A stretch of 64,000 nt of DNA from Amphiura filiformis. Its lineage: Eukaryota; Echinodermata; Ophiuroidea; Amphilepidida; Amphiuridae. The notes under the pieces are model-generated. The model saw nothing but the letters and a program-made list of their open reading frames with translations, made no database searches and was not told the origin of the DNA. Numbering within the stretch: position 1 is the first letter of the stretch; every line of letters starts with the position of its first letter. Location of the stretch: assembly GCF_039555335.1 (NCBI RefSeq), contig NC_092646.1, positions 29,899,680 to 29,963,679 on the forward strand, read 5' to 3'. Made by a program: the position numbers and the translations under genes. This document shows, in pieces, positions 44,801-52,766 of the stretch.

Positions 44801-47296
44801 TAAGAAACATAAAATGACAAAATATTGGATATTTGAGCCGATATTACGCATATCCTAATTTAGCAATGCATGCTACAGTATACAAATACAACATGTTTTG
44901 AGGGGAAGTAGTCAAAACTACTGGTCCCTCGGTGTTGGATGATTTGACTACTTCCCGACGCGTAAGCGGAGGGAAGTAGTCAAATCATCCAACCACCGAG
45001 GACCAGTAGTTTTGACTACTTTCCCGAAATAAAACATGTTGTATTTGTTTTACTATACCTCATAAATATTTTCACTATCACGGTAAAATCGTAAACAAAA
45101 GTCAAAACACACACCAGTCAACGTGCATGCCGGCATGGTAAATAAGCTTAATATTTTGGCTTACCTGATTTTATTGGAGGATTTCTGTTCAATCAATCTA
45201 CATTTTGACCTATATTATTCGAATTTTCTTTTTAACATTCCATAAATAACAATTTGTTTCATAAAACGTCAAATTCGTGTGTTATTTTCCATCGGTATCT
45301 CGGGAAAATAACTGCAGCAGACGCCATTTTCACGATAAACGCATCTGCAGAATCGCCGTTGTGTAGCATAACGATACGTCAAAAGGAACGGTGACGCGCG
45401 GGGTCGATACACCGTGTGGTAGTAGGGTGCGGGAGTTCTTCCTACTTCCCCGCGTGCGCGTAATTGCACAGGCGCGGGGAAGTAGTCAAAATACCGTACT
45501 CGGACGCTGGCGTTATTAACCAATAAGATGTCTGGATTACCTAATAAATATTTATGAGGTATAGTAATATCGTATGTGGCACATACGATAGTGTTGCACT
45601 CTACACTTATTTCTGTTTGAGTGCAACACTATCGTATGTGGCACATACGATAGTGTTGCACTCTACACTTATTTCTATTTGAGTGTAACACTATCGTATG
45701 TGGCACTTACGACATCTAAATCAGTAAATAATTCATCGATTTATTAACTTTAACACCATTTATACAGTTTATATTATTAAAATCAAATTGCTTTACATTC
45801 CCATGTAATTTTATGGCTACTTAGAAACAAACGGCTACGCTAAACACAAAAATGCTCCTCCTGTAAAACTGTCCAAACTGCACTTACGATAGTGTAGCAC
45901 TCTGCCGACGATTTACCTTATATGGCATGTAGAACTGTATTCATTTTAAAGCAAAGTTGAACATTGATGGTGCTATTTATCTTAAATATTGTTGCTTGTT
46001 TACATCTTACTATAAATTGGCTAATGTTGTGTGTATATGGGTATGTATGTGTGTTAAAGGCTCCGTCAGTTTTGATTCGAGCCTCGCCAAATTCACACGG
46101 AAGATCAAGAAAAATATGAGGAGTGCTTAAAGGTACCTTTATTCGGAGGTCAAAGGTCAATTTTTTAAACTTGGTACGATTGGGTTTAAACTTGGTGAGT
46201 GGAATCCTTGATATGAGGGGAATGGGGAGGTCAAAGGTCAAAGGTCAAATTTGAAACTTTGACCCATTGGCCTTAATCTTGATCAAATTCATACGGGAGA
46301 TCGAGAAAAATAAGAGGAGTGTTCTAAGCGACATTCAGATGAAATCGGTGGTCGGAGGTCAAATGTCAAATTTGGTCAAAAACTTGGTCTTGGCCTTAAA
46401 CTTGCCCAAATTCATACGGGAGATCCAGAAAATACGAGAAGTGTTATAAACTACATTTGGTTGTAATCGAAGGTCAAAGGTCAAATTGTAAACTTTGTCC
46501 GATTGGGCTTAAACTTGGTGAGTGGAATCATTCGAGGTCAAATGTCATAATGGGGACAAATGTCAAAGTGTGTCAGATTCAGCATAAACTTTGTAAACTA
46601 ATTATAGCAAATTTAAATTTAAATCAATACCAAATGTTTATGAGTACGGGCATATGGTGCTTAATAATTACATTCTACAGATGTTATCAATCAAATTCAG
46701 ACCTATTTTCGTTCTGTTAACCCTATGAGAACTACCTGCCGATTGGCCAAAATGAATATTGTGTCCAATTTTGAACCAATCAAGGAGGGTGTTAATAAGA
46801 TCATCTGCAAATGCAAGTTTGACCACAAATAGTTAAAGCCTGGTCATTATTGGCAATTGAAATGAGCGTTTCAAGTTATCAACCAATCAGAAATGCTGTT
46901 AGATGACCAGTAGTGTCCAGGGTGTTAATACCTAAAATGTCTGTTAATTTTGCCAGTAAAGTAATCTTTCCTTTTTCCGGAACTTCATGCCTGCTTTATT
47001 CCGTTAATATGCTACCTGATTAATTGATTTAAAATAAATAATAGATTGCTCTGATCCTCAAGAGAGCACTCCACTTCCACCTCTTACTCGAATACTATCA
47101 CTGTCAAACCCAGATAAGTAAGCTGACATGCACTTACATGATACGTTTCTCTTTCCTCGGCGAGATCTTTCCAATTCAGATTTCTGTGCCTTTCAACCAT
47201 ATCAAGATATTGTTTCATATCATGATTAGCAAAGTAATCGGCTTCTTCTTTCGTGAGCACAAACTTACGACTCTGAATCGTAGAATATGCTGACAT
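35676..47296 (-). CDS. METTL27-like: METTL27-like SAM-dependent methyltransferase, copy B (5 exons, 247 aa)
   Basis: Exons on the minus strand: 47296-47138, 44109-43960, 42575-42440, 37146-37054 and 35881-35676. Phases are the same as copy A (0, 0, 1, 1), giving 247 residues. The SAM motif DIAAGSGLLGFE ends exon 2 (residues 92-103), with KKLGFENIDGLEPLENMI in exon 3, YDCAVVGAGICAGHI in exon 4 and GVIALNIGDYWYR in exon 5. The gene is 11.6 kb because introns 1-3 have gained several DNA elements. One insertion begins four bases inside intron 3, changing the exon 3 donor from GTAAGT to GTAACC; splicing there may be weakened. The coding frame itself is intact. The copies differ by scattered replacements and a four-codon length difference in exon 2. 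Confidence 0.83.
35930..36450. other. Intron 4 of copy B, non-coding part
   Basis: No gene. A few TGACCTTTGACC motifs near 36025; nothing else recognised. Confidence 0.5.
36455..36505 (+). repeat. Dispersed repeat shared with 7760-7800
   Basis: TCACTTGGCTCGATGGATTC and neighbours match; the block runs into the MITE that starts at 36506. Confidence 0.6.
36506..36820. mobile_element. MITE, TATTCGC family, copy 2
   Basis: TATTCGCTGTCGAAGT and ACTTCGACAGCGAATA ends, with TTAACTACCATAGCA and the mirrored GCTATGGTAGTTAATCCTG inside; same family as 20587-20925. Confidence 0.85.
37054..37146 (-). CDS. METTL27-like: METTL27-like copy B, exon 4 (93 bp)
   Basis: Acceptor TTAATATAG, donor GTAAAATA. 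Encodes SYDCAVVGAGICAGHIEADA...IIRIVKPG. Confidence 0.85.
37150..37790. other. Intron 3 of copy B, non-coding
   Basis: No gene recognised. A short plus-strand open frame at 37100-37285 overlaps exon 4 antisense and has no support. Confidence 0.5.
38565..38815 (+). repeat. Two-copy ~170-bp duplication
   Basis: GGGACTTTCTGAAGGGT..GACGCAATATCA at ~38573 recurs at ~38738, with following AGTGA(C/T)T(A/G)ACAAG in both. Confidence 0.75.
38816..39715. other. Non-coding interior of the composite element
   Basis: No gene recognised. Confidence 0.4.
39738..40075 (-). repeat. ~125-bp tandem repeats, about three copies
   Basis: GTCATTTGTCGGACGTTGAA, GACGCCTGCAGGATTA, GCGGCCACAACGCATAGAG and GGGAATCGGACC recur in order near 39740, 39865 and 39965. 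Open frames across it are by-products of the periodicity. Confidence 0.85.
40170..40643. other. Non-coding intronic sequence
   Basis: Nothing recognised. Confidence 0.5.
40644..41234. mobile_element. Chapaev-like (CMC) non-autonomous element, copy 1
   Basis: Ends CACGGTTGTTTGA and TCAAACAACTGTG are inverted repeats, flanked by the 4-bp duplication CTCA on both sides (40640-40643, 41235-41238). The second copy (52314-52766) has the same ends and a 4-bp AGCA duplication. CAC termini with 4-bp target sites fit Chapaev in the CMC group. This copy is ~140 bp longer because it contains a GCGCTATATGAAA...(TTA)n insert at ~41070-41150. Confidence 0.82.
41070..41150 (+). repeat. SINE/LINE-like 3' tail with (ATT)n
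   Basis: AAGCGCCCAGAGGC...GGGCGCTATATGAAA followed by about eight ATT units, a common 3' end of marine invertebrate retroposons. It is missing from the sister Chapaev-like copy, so it was added secondarily. Confidence 0.6.
41239..41744. other. Intron 3 of copy B, homologous to copy A at its end
   Basis: TTTGAATTCCTGT(A/T)GTGTGTCTCAACTT at the right edge matches 29570-29608 beside exon 3 of copy A. The rest is unrecognised. Confidence 0.5.
41745..42435. mobile_element. CCCAGCAAACAC element inserted at the exon 3 donor of copy B
   Basis: CCCAGCAAACACAAAAACG and CGTTTTGTGTTTGCTGGG ends are inverted repeats; the body is built of AACGTTTT, CCCGACATTTAAA and mirrored GTCGGGTTATATAAAGG motifs. TT flanks both sides (41743-41744, 42436-42437). 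Copy A has the uninterrupted site CAACTTACCTG (29605-29614 region), proving insertion after duplication, with a 2-bp duplication. Internal copies of the end sequence near 42003 suggest a compound structure. Confidence 0.88.
42440..42575 (-). CDS. METTL27-like: METTL27-like copy B, exon 3 (136 bp)
   Basis: Acceptor TATATTTTCAG; encodes MKKLGFENIDGLEPLENMIN...TSIPTG. Donor reads GTAACC because the mobile element starts at intron base 5. Confidence 0.83.
42748..42824. repeat. Short inverted repeat GAACGCCCGTGCAATCT
   Basis: GAACGCCCGTGCAATCT (42748) and AGATTGCACGGGCGTTC (~42808) are exact 17-bp reverse complements. Confidence 0.85.
42831..43327. mobile_element. MITE with TTTCCCATCATGCACTATTC ends
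   Basis: TCTTTCCCATCATGCACTAT...CCAGGGGG on the left pairs with CCCCCTGGAATAGTGCATGATGGGAAAGA on the right (~40 bp). Located in intron 2 of copy B. Confidence 0.85.
43588..43823. mobile_element. MITE with GAGGGTTGAGAGCCAGAAAG ends
   Basis: Left GAGGGTTGAGAGCCAGAAAG and right CTTTCTGGCTCTGAACCCTC pair with one mismatch. 236 bp, non-coding. Confidence 0.82.
43960..44109 (-). CDS. METTL27-like: METTL27-like copy B, exon 2 (150 bp)
   Basis: Acceptor TTCTTTTTCAG, donor GTAAGTG, phase 0. Encodes YEHDEHPCCPYISPYTVGVR... and DIAAGSGLLGFE; four codons longer than in copy A. Confidence 0.87.
44873..45568. mobile_element. Nested insertion: fold-back with GGGAAGTAGTCAAA motifs
   Basis: A ~170-bp hairpin at 44879-45052 (ACAACATGTTTT...GGGAAGTAGTCAAAACTACTGGTCC... 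and mirror) is followed by a segment bounded by ACTATACCTCATAAATATT (45051) and its reverse complement AATATTTATGAGGTATAGT (45547-45567). GGGAAGTAGTCAAA appears five times in both orientations, including 45478. Extent of the individual insertions is uncertain. Confidence 0.65.
45575..45720. repeat. Array of CTATCGTATGTGGCACATACGATAG palindromes
   Basis: Three to four copies, spaced ~74 bp, with GTTGCACTCTACACTTATTTCT in between. Confidence 0.88.
46050..46560 (+). repeat. ~120-bp tandem repeats carrying GAGGTCAAAGGTCA
   Basis: Units with GGGAGATC(G/C)AGAAAA, GGAGTG, a GGAGGTCAAAGGTCAA box and TTGGGCTTAAACTTGG recur four to five times (46146, 46231, 46350, 46470, 46530). The box contains a DR1 arrangement (AGGTCA-A-AGGTCA). 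Confidence 0.85.
46561..47080. other. Intron 1 of copy B, non-coding
   Basis: Nothing recognised. Confidence 0.5.
47138..47296 (-). CDS. METTL27-like: METTL27-like copy B, exon 1 (start)
   Basis: ATG at 47296; encodes MSAYSTIQSRKFVLTKEEAD...ERETYH, 53 codons, to donor GTAAGTGC. Start and length agree with copy A. Confidence 0.85.
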
Positions 47297-47640
47297 GATG
47301 AGTGAAGTTATTGCTGCGTTCTGTTCAAGCTTTGATATTAATTTGTGGAGAATGAGATTTTACCCAAGATAATTTTAATTTTAATTATCTTGGGTTCTAT
47401 GCATGACCTTTTAAAAAAGGTCATGCATAGAAGCATATTGGGTTCAGAGTACTATGTCTTTGCATATGAGATTGTTGAGATTTTTATTTAACATGTTTAC
47501 TCTGAAAGGTAAAGTTTTTGTTCACTTGATATGATCGCAGTAGCATTGACGTTGTGCAGTCGTATGATTGCTGCATGCTTGGTCACCCTTGAATGTAAAC
47601 CGTTGACTCATAGCAAGTTTTATTCAATTTTTTTTTTAAA
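47297..47640 (-). promoter_or_regulatory. Upstream flank of copy B conserved with copy A
   Basis: TGAGTGAAGTTATTGCTGCG (next to the start codon) and CGCAGTAGCATTGACGTTGTG (~47527) match the copy A flank. Likely includes 5' UTR and promoter; no core promoter motif fixed. Confidence 0.35.
47354..47432. repeat. Two adjacent perfect hairpins upstream of copy B
   Basis: ACCCAAGATAATTTTAATT / AATTATCTTGGGT is directly followed by CTATGCATGACCTTTT / AAAAGGTCATGCATAG. Both are mismatch-free; they separate blocks conserved with the copy A flank, so they look inserted. Confidence 0.85.
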
Positions 47641-48064
47641 TTAACAAAGTAGTGAAGCAAAAATAATCAAATCACGACCTACATGTAGAAACAGAATCGC
47701 CGGGTGTACTAGTGTAGTGAAACTTGCTATGGCAGCACTGCAATTATTAAGAAGGGGTGAGGGATATGAAATCGGGAGGGGAGAACAATACAACGTGCCT
47801 AAATATTGGCATTTTTTGTAGCTGGAGGGAGGGCAATGCATCTTGAATGCCCCCGTACACCTATCTTTTTTTACTAATGGGGCCCTACTATAAATTCACA
47901 GAAGGTAGCCATCAGTATCAGTGTATAAGTTCACTACACTTTATTTTGCTATTCAGGTACAAACTCTCAAGGTCATCTATACATGCATAATCTCATATTT
48001 AATTTCATTTAGTGGACATATTTCAGTCTTGAATTTCAGTAATTGCAATGCAACAGAACGTATA
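47641..48064. other. Non-coding stretch
   Basis: Nothing recognised. Confidence 0.5.
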
Positions 48065-48293
48065 TACCGTAAAACCCCGTCTACAAGCATATATAGTGTT
48101 TTTTATAAAAGCTTAATTAATTCGAAGCAAGCGTTAATATACATGTACCAATACAATAGATCGGTCTTAAAATAATACTTGTTTGTATATGCTTGGATCC
48201 GTAATTTATTTGCTCAAACTCCATAATGGCGACTGGATTAATGTAGCTTTCATCAGAAGCACACTATATGCTTGTAGACGGGGTTTTACGGTA
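48065..48293. mobile_element. TACCGTAAAACC MITE, copy 3
   Basis: Terminal repeats TACCGTAAAACCCCGTCTAC / GTAGACGGGGTTTTACGGTA; same family as 25367, 30416 and 49384. Confidence 0.88.
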
Positions 48294-48307
48294 TAGCGTC
48301 AGCAATC

Positions 48308-48469
48308 ATGTCAGCTTATTCCACAATTCAGAGTCGGAATGCTCACGAAAGAAGAAGCCAGTTACTTCGCGTCACAAAGTAATAATTTATGAAACAATAT
48401 ATTGATGGACTTGAAAAGGATAGAAAACAGTTGACAAATTGTGTCGCTGTGGAAAGTGAAACATATCAT
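48308..48469 (+). pseudogene. Broken, inverted copy of METTL27-like exon 1
   Basis: ATG at 48308 opens MSAYSTIQSR; after a small deletion the frame shifts and reads LTKEEASYFAS..., then a stop, then pieces equivalent to YIDGLEKDR and ESETYH. The donor position has GGATAA instead of GTAAGT. No other exons follow on this strand within the window. Confidence 0.8.
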
Positions 48470-48474
48470 GGATA

Positions 48475-49380
48475 ATAGGGGCAACCTGCTTGCTTGGAGG
48501 CCTCTGTATGTGTTTATATTGTGTTTTTGTATTCGCGCGTTGTAGTGCTTAGCATGCTTAGTGGGTGCGTATACTCTTAAACTACAGAGTCATCTCTGAA
48601 TGACCCCGGTTGTCAAAATTTTTGTGGTCAGAAAGTGTAAAATGAAATATTTTGCGGTCATAATTTTGACACCATTTTTTTTGTTCATTTTTAGTCGGTG
48701 CATGTTGACCCCGTCGTTTACAGAGTATATGAGTGTGAGTGGATAATCATGATGGGGTGACTGTGCGGTAGGCGTGTGTGACAGAGTGTCCAAGAACACA
48801 GATTAAAGAAATGTAGATTACAGGTGAGAGCTTGCATTACAGTGTTTGGCATAGGGTAAGTGTAGGTAATTGGAGACCGTAGGAATAAGAGACCATTAAG
48901 CTAAAACCAGACCTCACTAGCACTGGCTGCTGTAATGTTGCTGTAGTGCCATCTATAGTTTGTAACATTTGCAATGCATCGGAGCTAGAGGTCGTCATTT
49001 ATTGGAGAGAACTTTCTGATAATGTACCAAGGGACGAAATTGTCATCCTAGAGTTCTGCTCTGATGTAAAAACACATTTTTTAAAGGAATGTTGGGGTGT
49101 GTTCACCTAATGAAGGGGTGGTCTGTAAAGGCAGTTTTAATAGGAAGTTATAGAAGTGGGCTAGCACTAGTGTTCCAGAGGGGTTATTCAATTTTTTTCA
49201 TATGTTACTAGTATAAAATAAAATGTCCACCTGAAACATAGGTGTACTATGGCCTAAAAAGGCGTTCAGCATGACTCCTGTTACCAACTGTCAACATTTA
49301 ACAACCAATTGCCTCAGGCAAAGGTCACTTCCTGGAAAGCTGGACTGAACAAGGTCATCTAATGAATCCCCATCTAGATC
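48475..49380. other. Non-coding stretch
   Basis: Nothing recognised. Confidence 0.5.
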
Positions 49381-49383
49381 ATA

Positions 49384-49627
49384 TACCGTAAAACCTCGTC
49401 TTCAAGCATATAGAGTGCTTTTGGTGAAAGCTAAATTAATTAAGGCGCTATCCATCGACAAAATTATAACATTACGGAGTTTGAGCAAATAAATTACCGA
49501 TACAAGCATATACAAACAAGTATTATTGTAAGACCAATCTATTGTATTGGCATATTTACGGCTGTTTCGTATTAATTTAGCTTTCATCGTTAACACCATA
49601 AATGCTTGTAGACGAGGTTTTACGGTA
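49384..49627. mobile_element. TACCGTAAAACC MITE, copy 4
   Basis: Same ends and inner landmark as the other members; its interior is in the opposite orientation to copies 1-3 (CGTAAATATGCC appears as its reverse complement at ~49548). Confidence 0.88.
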
Positions 49628-49770
49628 TCGCTCTTAGCTGTATGACGTCATCTCAGGGACCTGAAAAGAATTATTTCGGAGCTAAATATTCGCCGAAAAT
49701 GCAGCATGATAGATGTTATGGCACTAAAATGACCCAGGCCAAAATCACCTGCTACAAACACACTGCTTCA

Positions 49771-51050
49771 TGATGCAGTCATGTCTACAGTAGAATTCAC
49801 CTCGACCTTTGCAGGACTTAAACCCCATTAAAAGCTATTAAACCAAGATAACACTCATTGAAACAGCTCAACTGATTAAATCGGATCTTCTCTGGCTGTG
49901 CACATGTGTCTGTTTTATATGTGCGATATAGCAATGAGCTGCTATAATACAGCTTCAGTTGGGTAACCGATTATAAAGGAAACGCAAGGAAACAATGGTA
50001 GTGGACCTTTGTTCACGAAATGAGACAATGGCCTGCTTTTTGTTAACCAGCATTCTTGAAAATGAGCAACATAATGATTGTTGACTTAACACGGTTAAGA
50101 AATAATTTCTTCATATTTTTGGTGTTATCTGTCGTTTACATATCCTTCCTAAAACACAAAAGTGCGACCCTTTGTCAATCACCTACAGTACCCAATTTCG
50201 GCATACTATATAAGAAACTCATCATGATGATTGCCAGAGAATAGTTTAAATGTAGCTTGTACCGTGGCATCCTTCAGAATATTTTCGGTCAAATCTCCAT
50301 TCAATTAACACGGGGAGTTGGCTAGCTATGCCTTGCCCTCACTCATATTTTACAAAAGTGCGACTATTTCTGAACATCTAACCTAGCTTTTTTTTTTTTG
50401 AAGAGATTCATCAGGATTACAAATATTCAGATTACAAAGTTTTCATAGTATAATTCCAAGAAAAAAACTCACTTTTTTTCCATACAGTTTCGGCAATCCA
50501 CTCTGTTGCCTTTCTCAATGGTGTCTGCCAATAGATCCTTTGTTGGATGGTATGACGTCATCAGAAGATGATGACGCCCTCAGGGAGTCCATCTGGATCC
50601 GGAGGAAGTCACAACCAAGTATGACAGAAAGTCTAATGAACGGCGACGAGGGGGCCTACCAACTGAGTCACGTCTACGACCAATTGATCCTGAGGGCGTC
50701 ATCATCTTCTGATGACGTCATACCATCCAACAAAGGATCTATTGGCAGACACCATTGAGAAAGGCAACAGAGTGGATTGCCGAAACTGTATGGAAAAAAG
50801 TGAGTTTTTTTCTTGGAATTATACTATGAAAACTTTGTAATCTAACCTAGCTGTAATTTTAGGTCATGTTAGAGAAATATATTTGCTAGAAGTTTGGAGA
50901 ATAAGTTAAATATTGGCTGGTTATTTTTCACACAGTGATGTTAACTAGGCAAGTGCCCATTCTTCCAACATACATCATTTGTAGAGGTCACGCGTCAATG
51001 GTGAGAGCACTGTGTATTGTGTATAGGAAAACGGACAGTAACTGCAGTAT
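49771..51050 (+). repeat. Direct duplicate unit, copy 1 (interrupted by a retroposon)
   Basis: It matches 51278-52070 closely: GATGCAGTCATGTCTACAGT at the start and CGGACAGTAACTGCAGTATG at the end. A small frame MSNIMIVDLTR...FFIFLVLSVVYISFLKHKS is shared by both copies; no evidence that it is a gene. The hairpin retroposon at 50388-50841 interrupts this copy. Confidence 0.85.
50388..50841 (-). mobile_element. Poly(A)-tailed hairpin retroposon with long inverted repeat
   Basis: CTAACCTAGC flanks both sides (50378-50387, 50842-50851), a 10-12-bp target duplication. The left edge is twelve Ts, a poly(A) tail on the minus strand, so it entered by reverse transcription. Inside, ~155 bp at each end are perfect inverted repeats (GATTACAAAGTTTTCATAG...GATGACGCCCTCAGG and mirror) around a ~100-bp loop. 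Copy 2 of the surrounding unit has the empty site. A Penelope-like or SINE-type origin is possible; no protein recognised. Confidence 0.85.
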
Positions 51051-51277
51051 GTATTATCACTACTCCAAGAAATTAGAGGAACAAACCTGTATTTCATGTT
51101 TTCATCAAAGATAAAACTTAAATACATTGAAAAATTGGTTCAACTTCATTGCAGACAAATTCCATTGTTTGCTAGACATAATGACTAATAAATTGTGTTT
51201 CTCCAATCAGCTGGTCCTCAGAGTATCGGAGTGTCCAATTGTCAAATTTTGGCGTTATTTTTGCTTACAAAAGGTCA

Positions 51278-52070
51278 TGATGCAGTCATGTCTACAGTAG
51301 AATTCATCTCGACCTTTTGCAGGACTTAACCCCATTAAAAGCTATTAAACCAAGATAACACTCATTGAAACAGCTCAACTGATTAAATCGGATCTTCTCT
51401 GGCTGTGCACATGTGACTGTTTTCATGTGCGATATCGCAATAAAGTTTGTATTATAGCTTCAGTTGGGTAACCGATTATAAAGGAAACGAAAGGAAACAA
51501 TGGTATGTGTACTTTTGTTCACGAAATGAGACAATGGCGTGCTTTTTGTAAACCAGCATTCTTGAAAATGAGCAACATAATGATTGTTGACTTAACACGG
51601 TTTGGAAATAATTTCTTCATATTTTTGGTGTTATCTGTCGTTTACATATCCTTCCTAAAACACAAAAGTACGACCCTCTCCAAACACCTAAATTAGCTAA
51701 AAATTTAGGACATGTTACAAAACTATATTGTCTAGAATTTTAGAAGAGTACTTTTAATATTGGCCGGTTATTTTTCACACAGCGACGTTAACTAGGCAAT
51801 GTACTATTACCTATAACATTAACTAAAACACCAAAGTACGAATATTTCCAAACATCTAAATAACATAAAAAGCGAAAACACGTTAAAAAACTATATTTTC
51901 TAGAACTTTAGAAGAGTACTTTTAATATTGGCCGGTTATTTTTAACACAGCGACGTTAACTAGTCATATCCCCATACTTTTAACGTAGGGCTATTTGTAG
52001 AGGTCACGCGTCAATGGGAAAGAGCACTGTGTATTGTGTATAGGAAAACGGACAGTAACTGCAGTATGTT
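51278..52070 (+). repeat. Direct duplicate unit, copy 2
   Basis: Second copy of the 49771-51050 unit; lies between the Tc1 end and its transposase. It contains its own ~175-bp internal duplication (51660-51800 against 51830-51960; AGAAGAGTACTTTTAATATT in both). Confidence 0.8.
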
Positions 52071-52313
52071 CTCCAAACTTAAACAGTTTTGAAATCAAAA
52101 TCTCCACAAATCATTCTTAAATGGTGCCTAGTAATGGGTATGACCTCCTCGGGCTGCTATACACTCTTCACAACGTCGAGGCTCTGCATCAGGGTGCGGA
52201 GAGAGTCCTGAGGAATGTTCATCCACTCTTCAATCAGAGCATCTCTTAGTGACTGGACATTGTCTGGAACTTGTTGCCGTTGTCTTACCCGTCTATCAAG
52301 CATGTCCCAAGCA

Positions 52314-52766
52314 CACTGTTGTTTGATGTGATCATTTATTAATTTTTCTAACAAAACATTATAATGTTCAATTCTAGACTTGAATAATACCAATAAGTAT
52401 CACACTAATAAACTGTGCAATTTTTAACATATATTTTTGTTTCTATATCAAATTATTCATCTTTTTCTGCTTTTTTGTGGTAATTTTATTCTATAAACCG
52501 TACCTTTGTGTGAGAATTGAGGGCGCTGTTTACATATATTTTAAATTTGAATTAGCCAAATAATATGAATTGTACTTTACGTTTCATGATAAAAAGTTTT
52601 TTGAAAATTCCCTTGTCATTTGTTAGTCTGTTTGCTGATGTTCTAATACTATTTTACAAGTATCTACCCCTTGTAAAGATGCAAACAAAATTTTAGATAA
52701 ATAGTGCCACCATTGTTCAATTTTTCTTAAAAATGACTCAGTATTACATGCCATCAAACAACCGTG
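52314..52766. mobile_element. Chapaev-like element, copy 2, inside the Tc1 transposase
   Basis: CACTGTTGTTTGATG / CATCAAACAACCGTG ends with AGCA on both sides (52310-52313, 52767-52770). It splits the transposase frame between NPIEHA and WDMLDRR; removing it and one AGCA restores that codon order. Confidence 0.88.

Larger units (their letters stand above)
44262..45910. mobile_element. Element with multiple CTATCGTA(A/T)GTG motifs and CGTCG ends
   Basis: The left CGTCGCCAGAGTGCTACACT and right AGTGTAGCACTCTGCCGACG pair for 30 bp with one mismatch; ATTT flanks both ends (possible 4-bp duplication). The motif CTATCGTATGTG/CTATCGTAAGTG occurs about ten times near both ends, often as the palindrome ACTATCGTATGTGGCACATACGATAGT. 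Such iterated subterminal motifs usually bind a transposase. Another element (44873-45568) is inserted in its middle. No open transposase seen. Confidence 0.75.

Noticed and set aside
50540-50758. 72-residue acidic frame inside the hairpin retroposon
   Set aside because: It spans arm-loop-arm of a perfect inverted repeat; the Asp/Ser-rich ends are mirror sequences, so openness is structural. Transposon protein remnant not excluded.
50690-50790. Hammerhead ribozyme core (CTGATGA ... GAAA)
   Set aside because: Both boxes occur but spacing and stem II do not form the hammerhead fold by eye.
49771-52070. LTR retrotransposon bounded by the two duplicate units
   Set aside because: No TG...CA ends, primer-binding site or polyprotein between them; the interval is explained by a retroposon and a Tc1 end.
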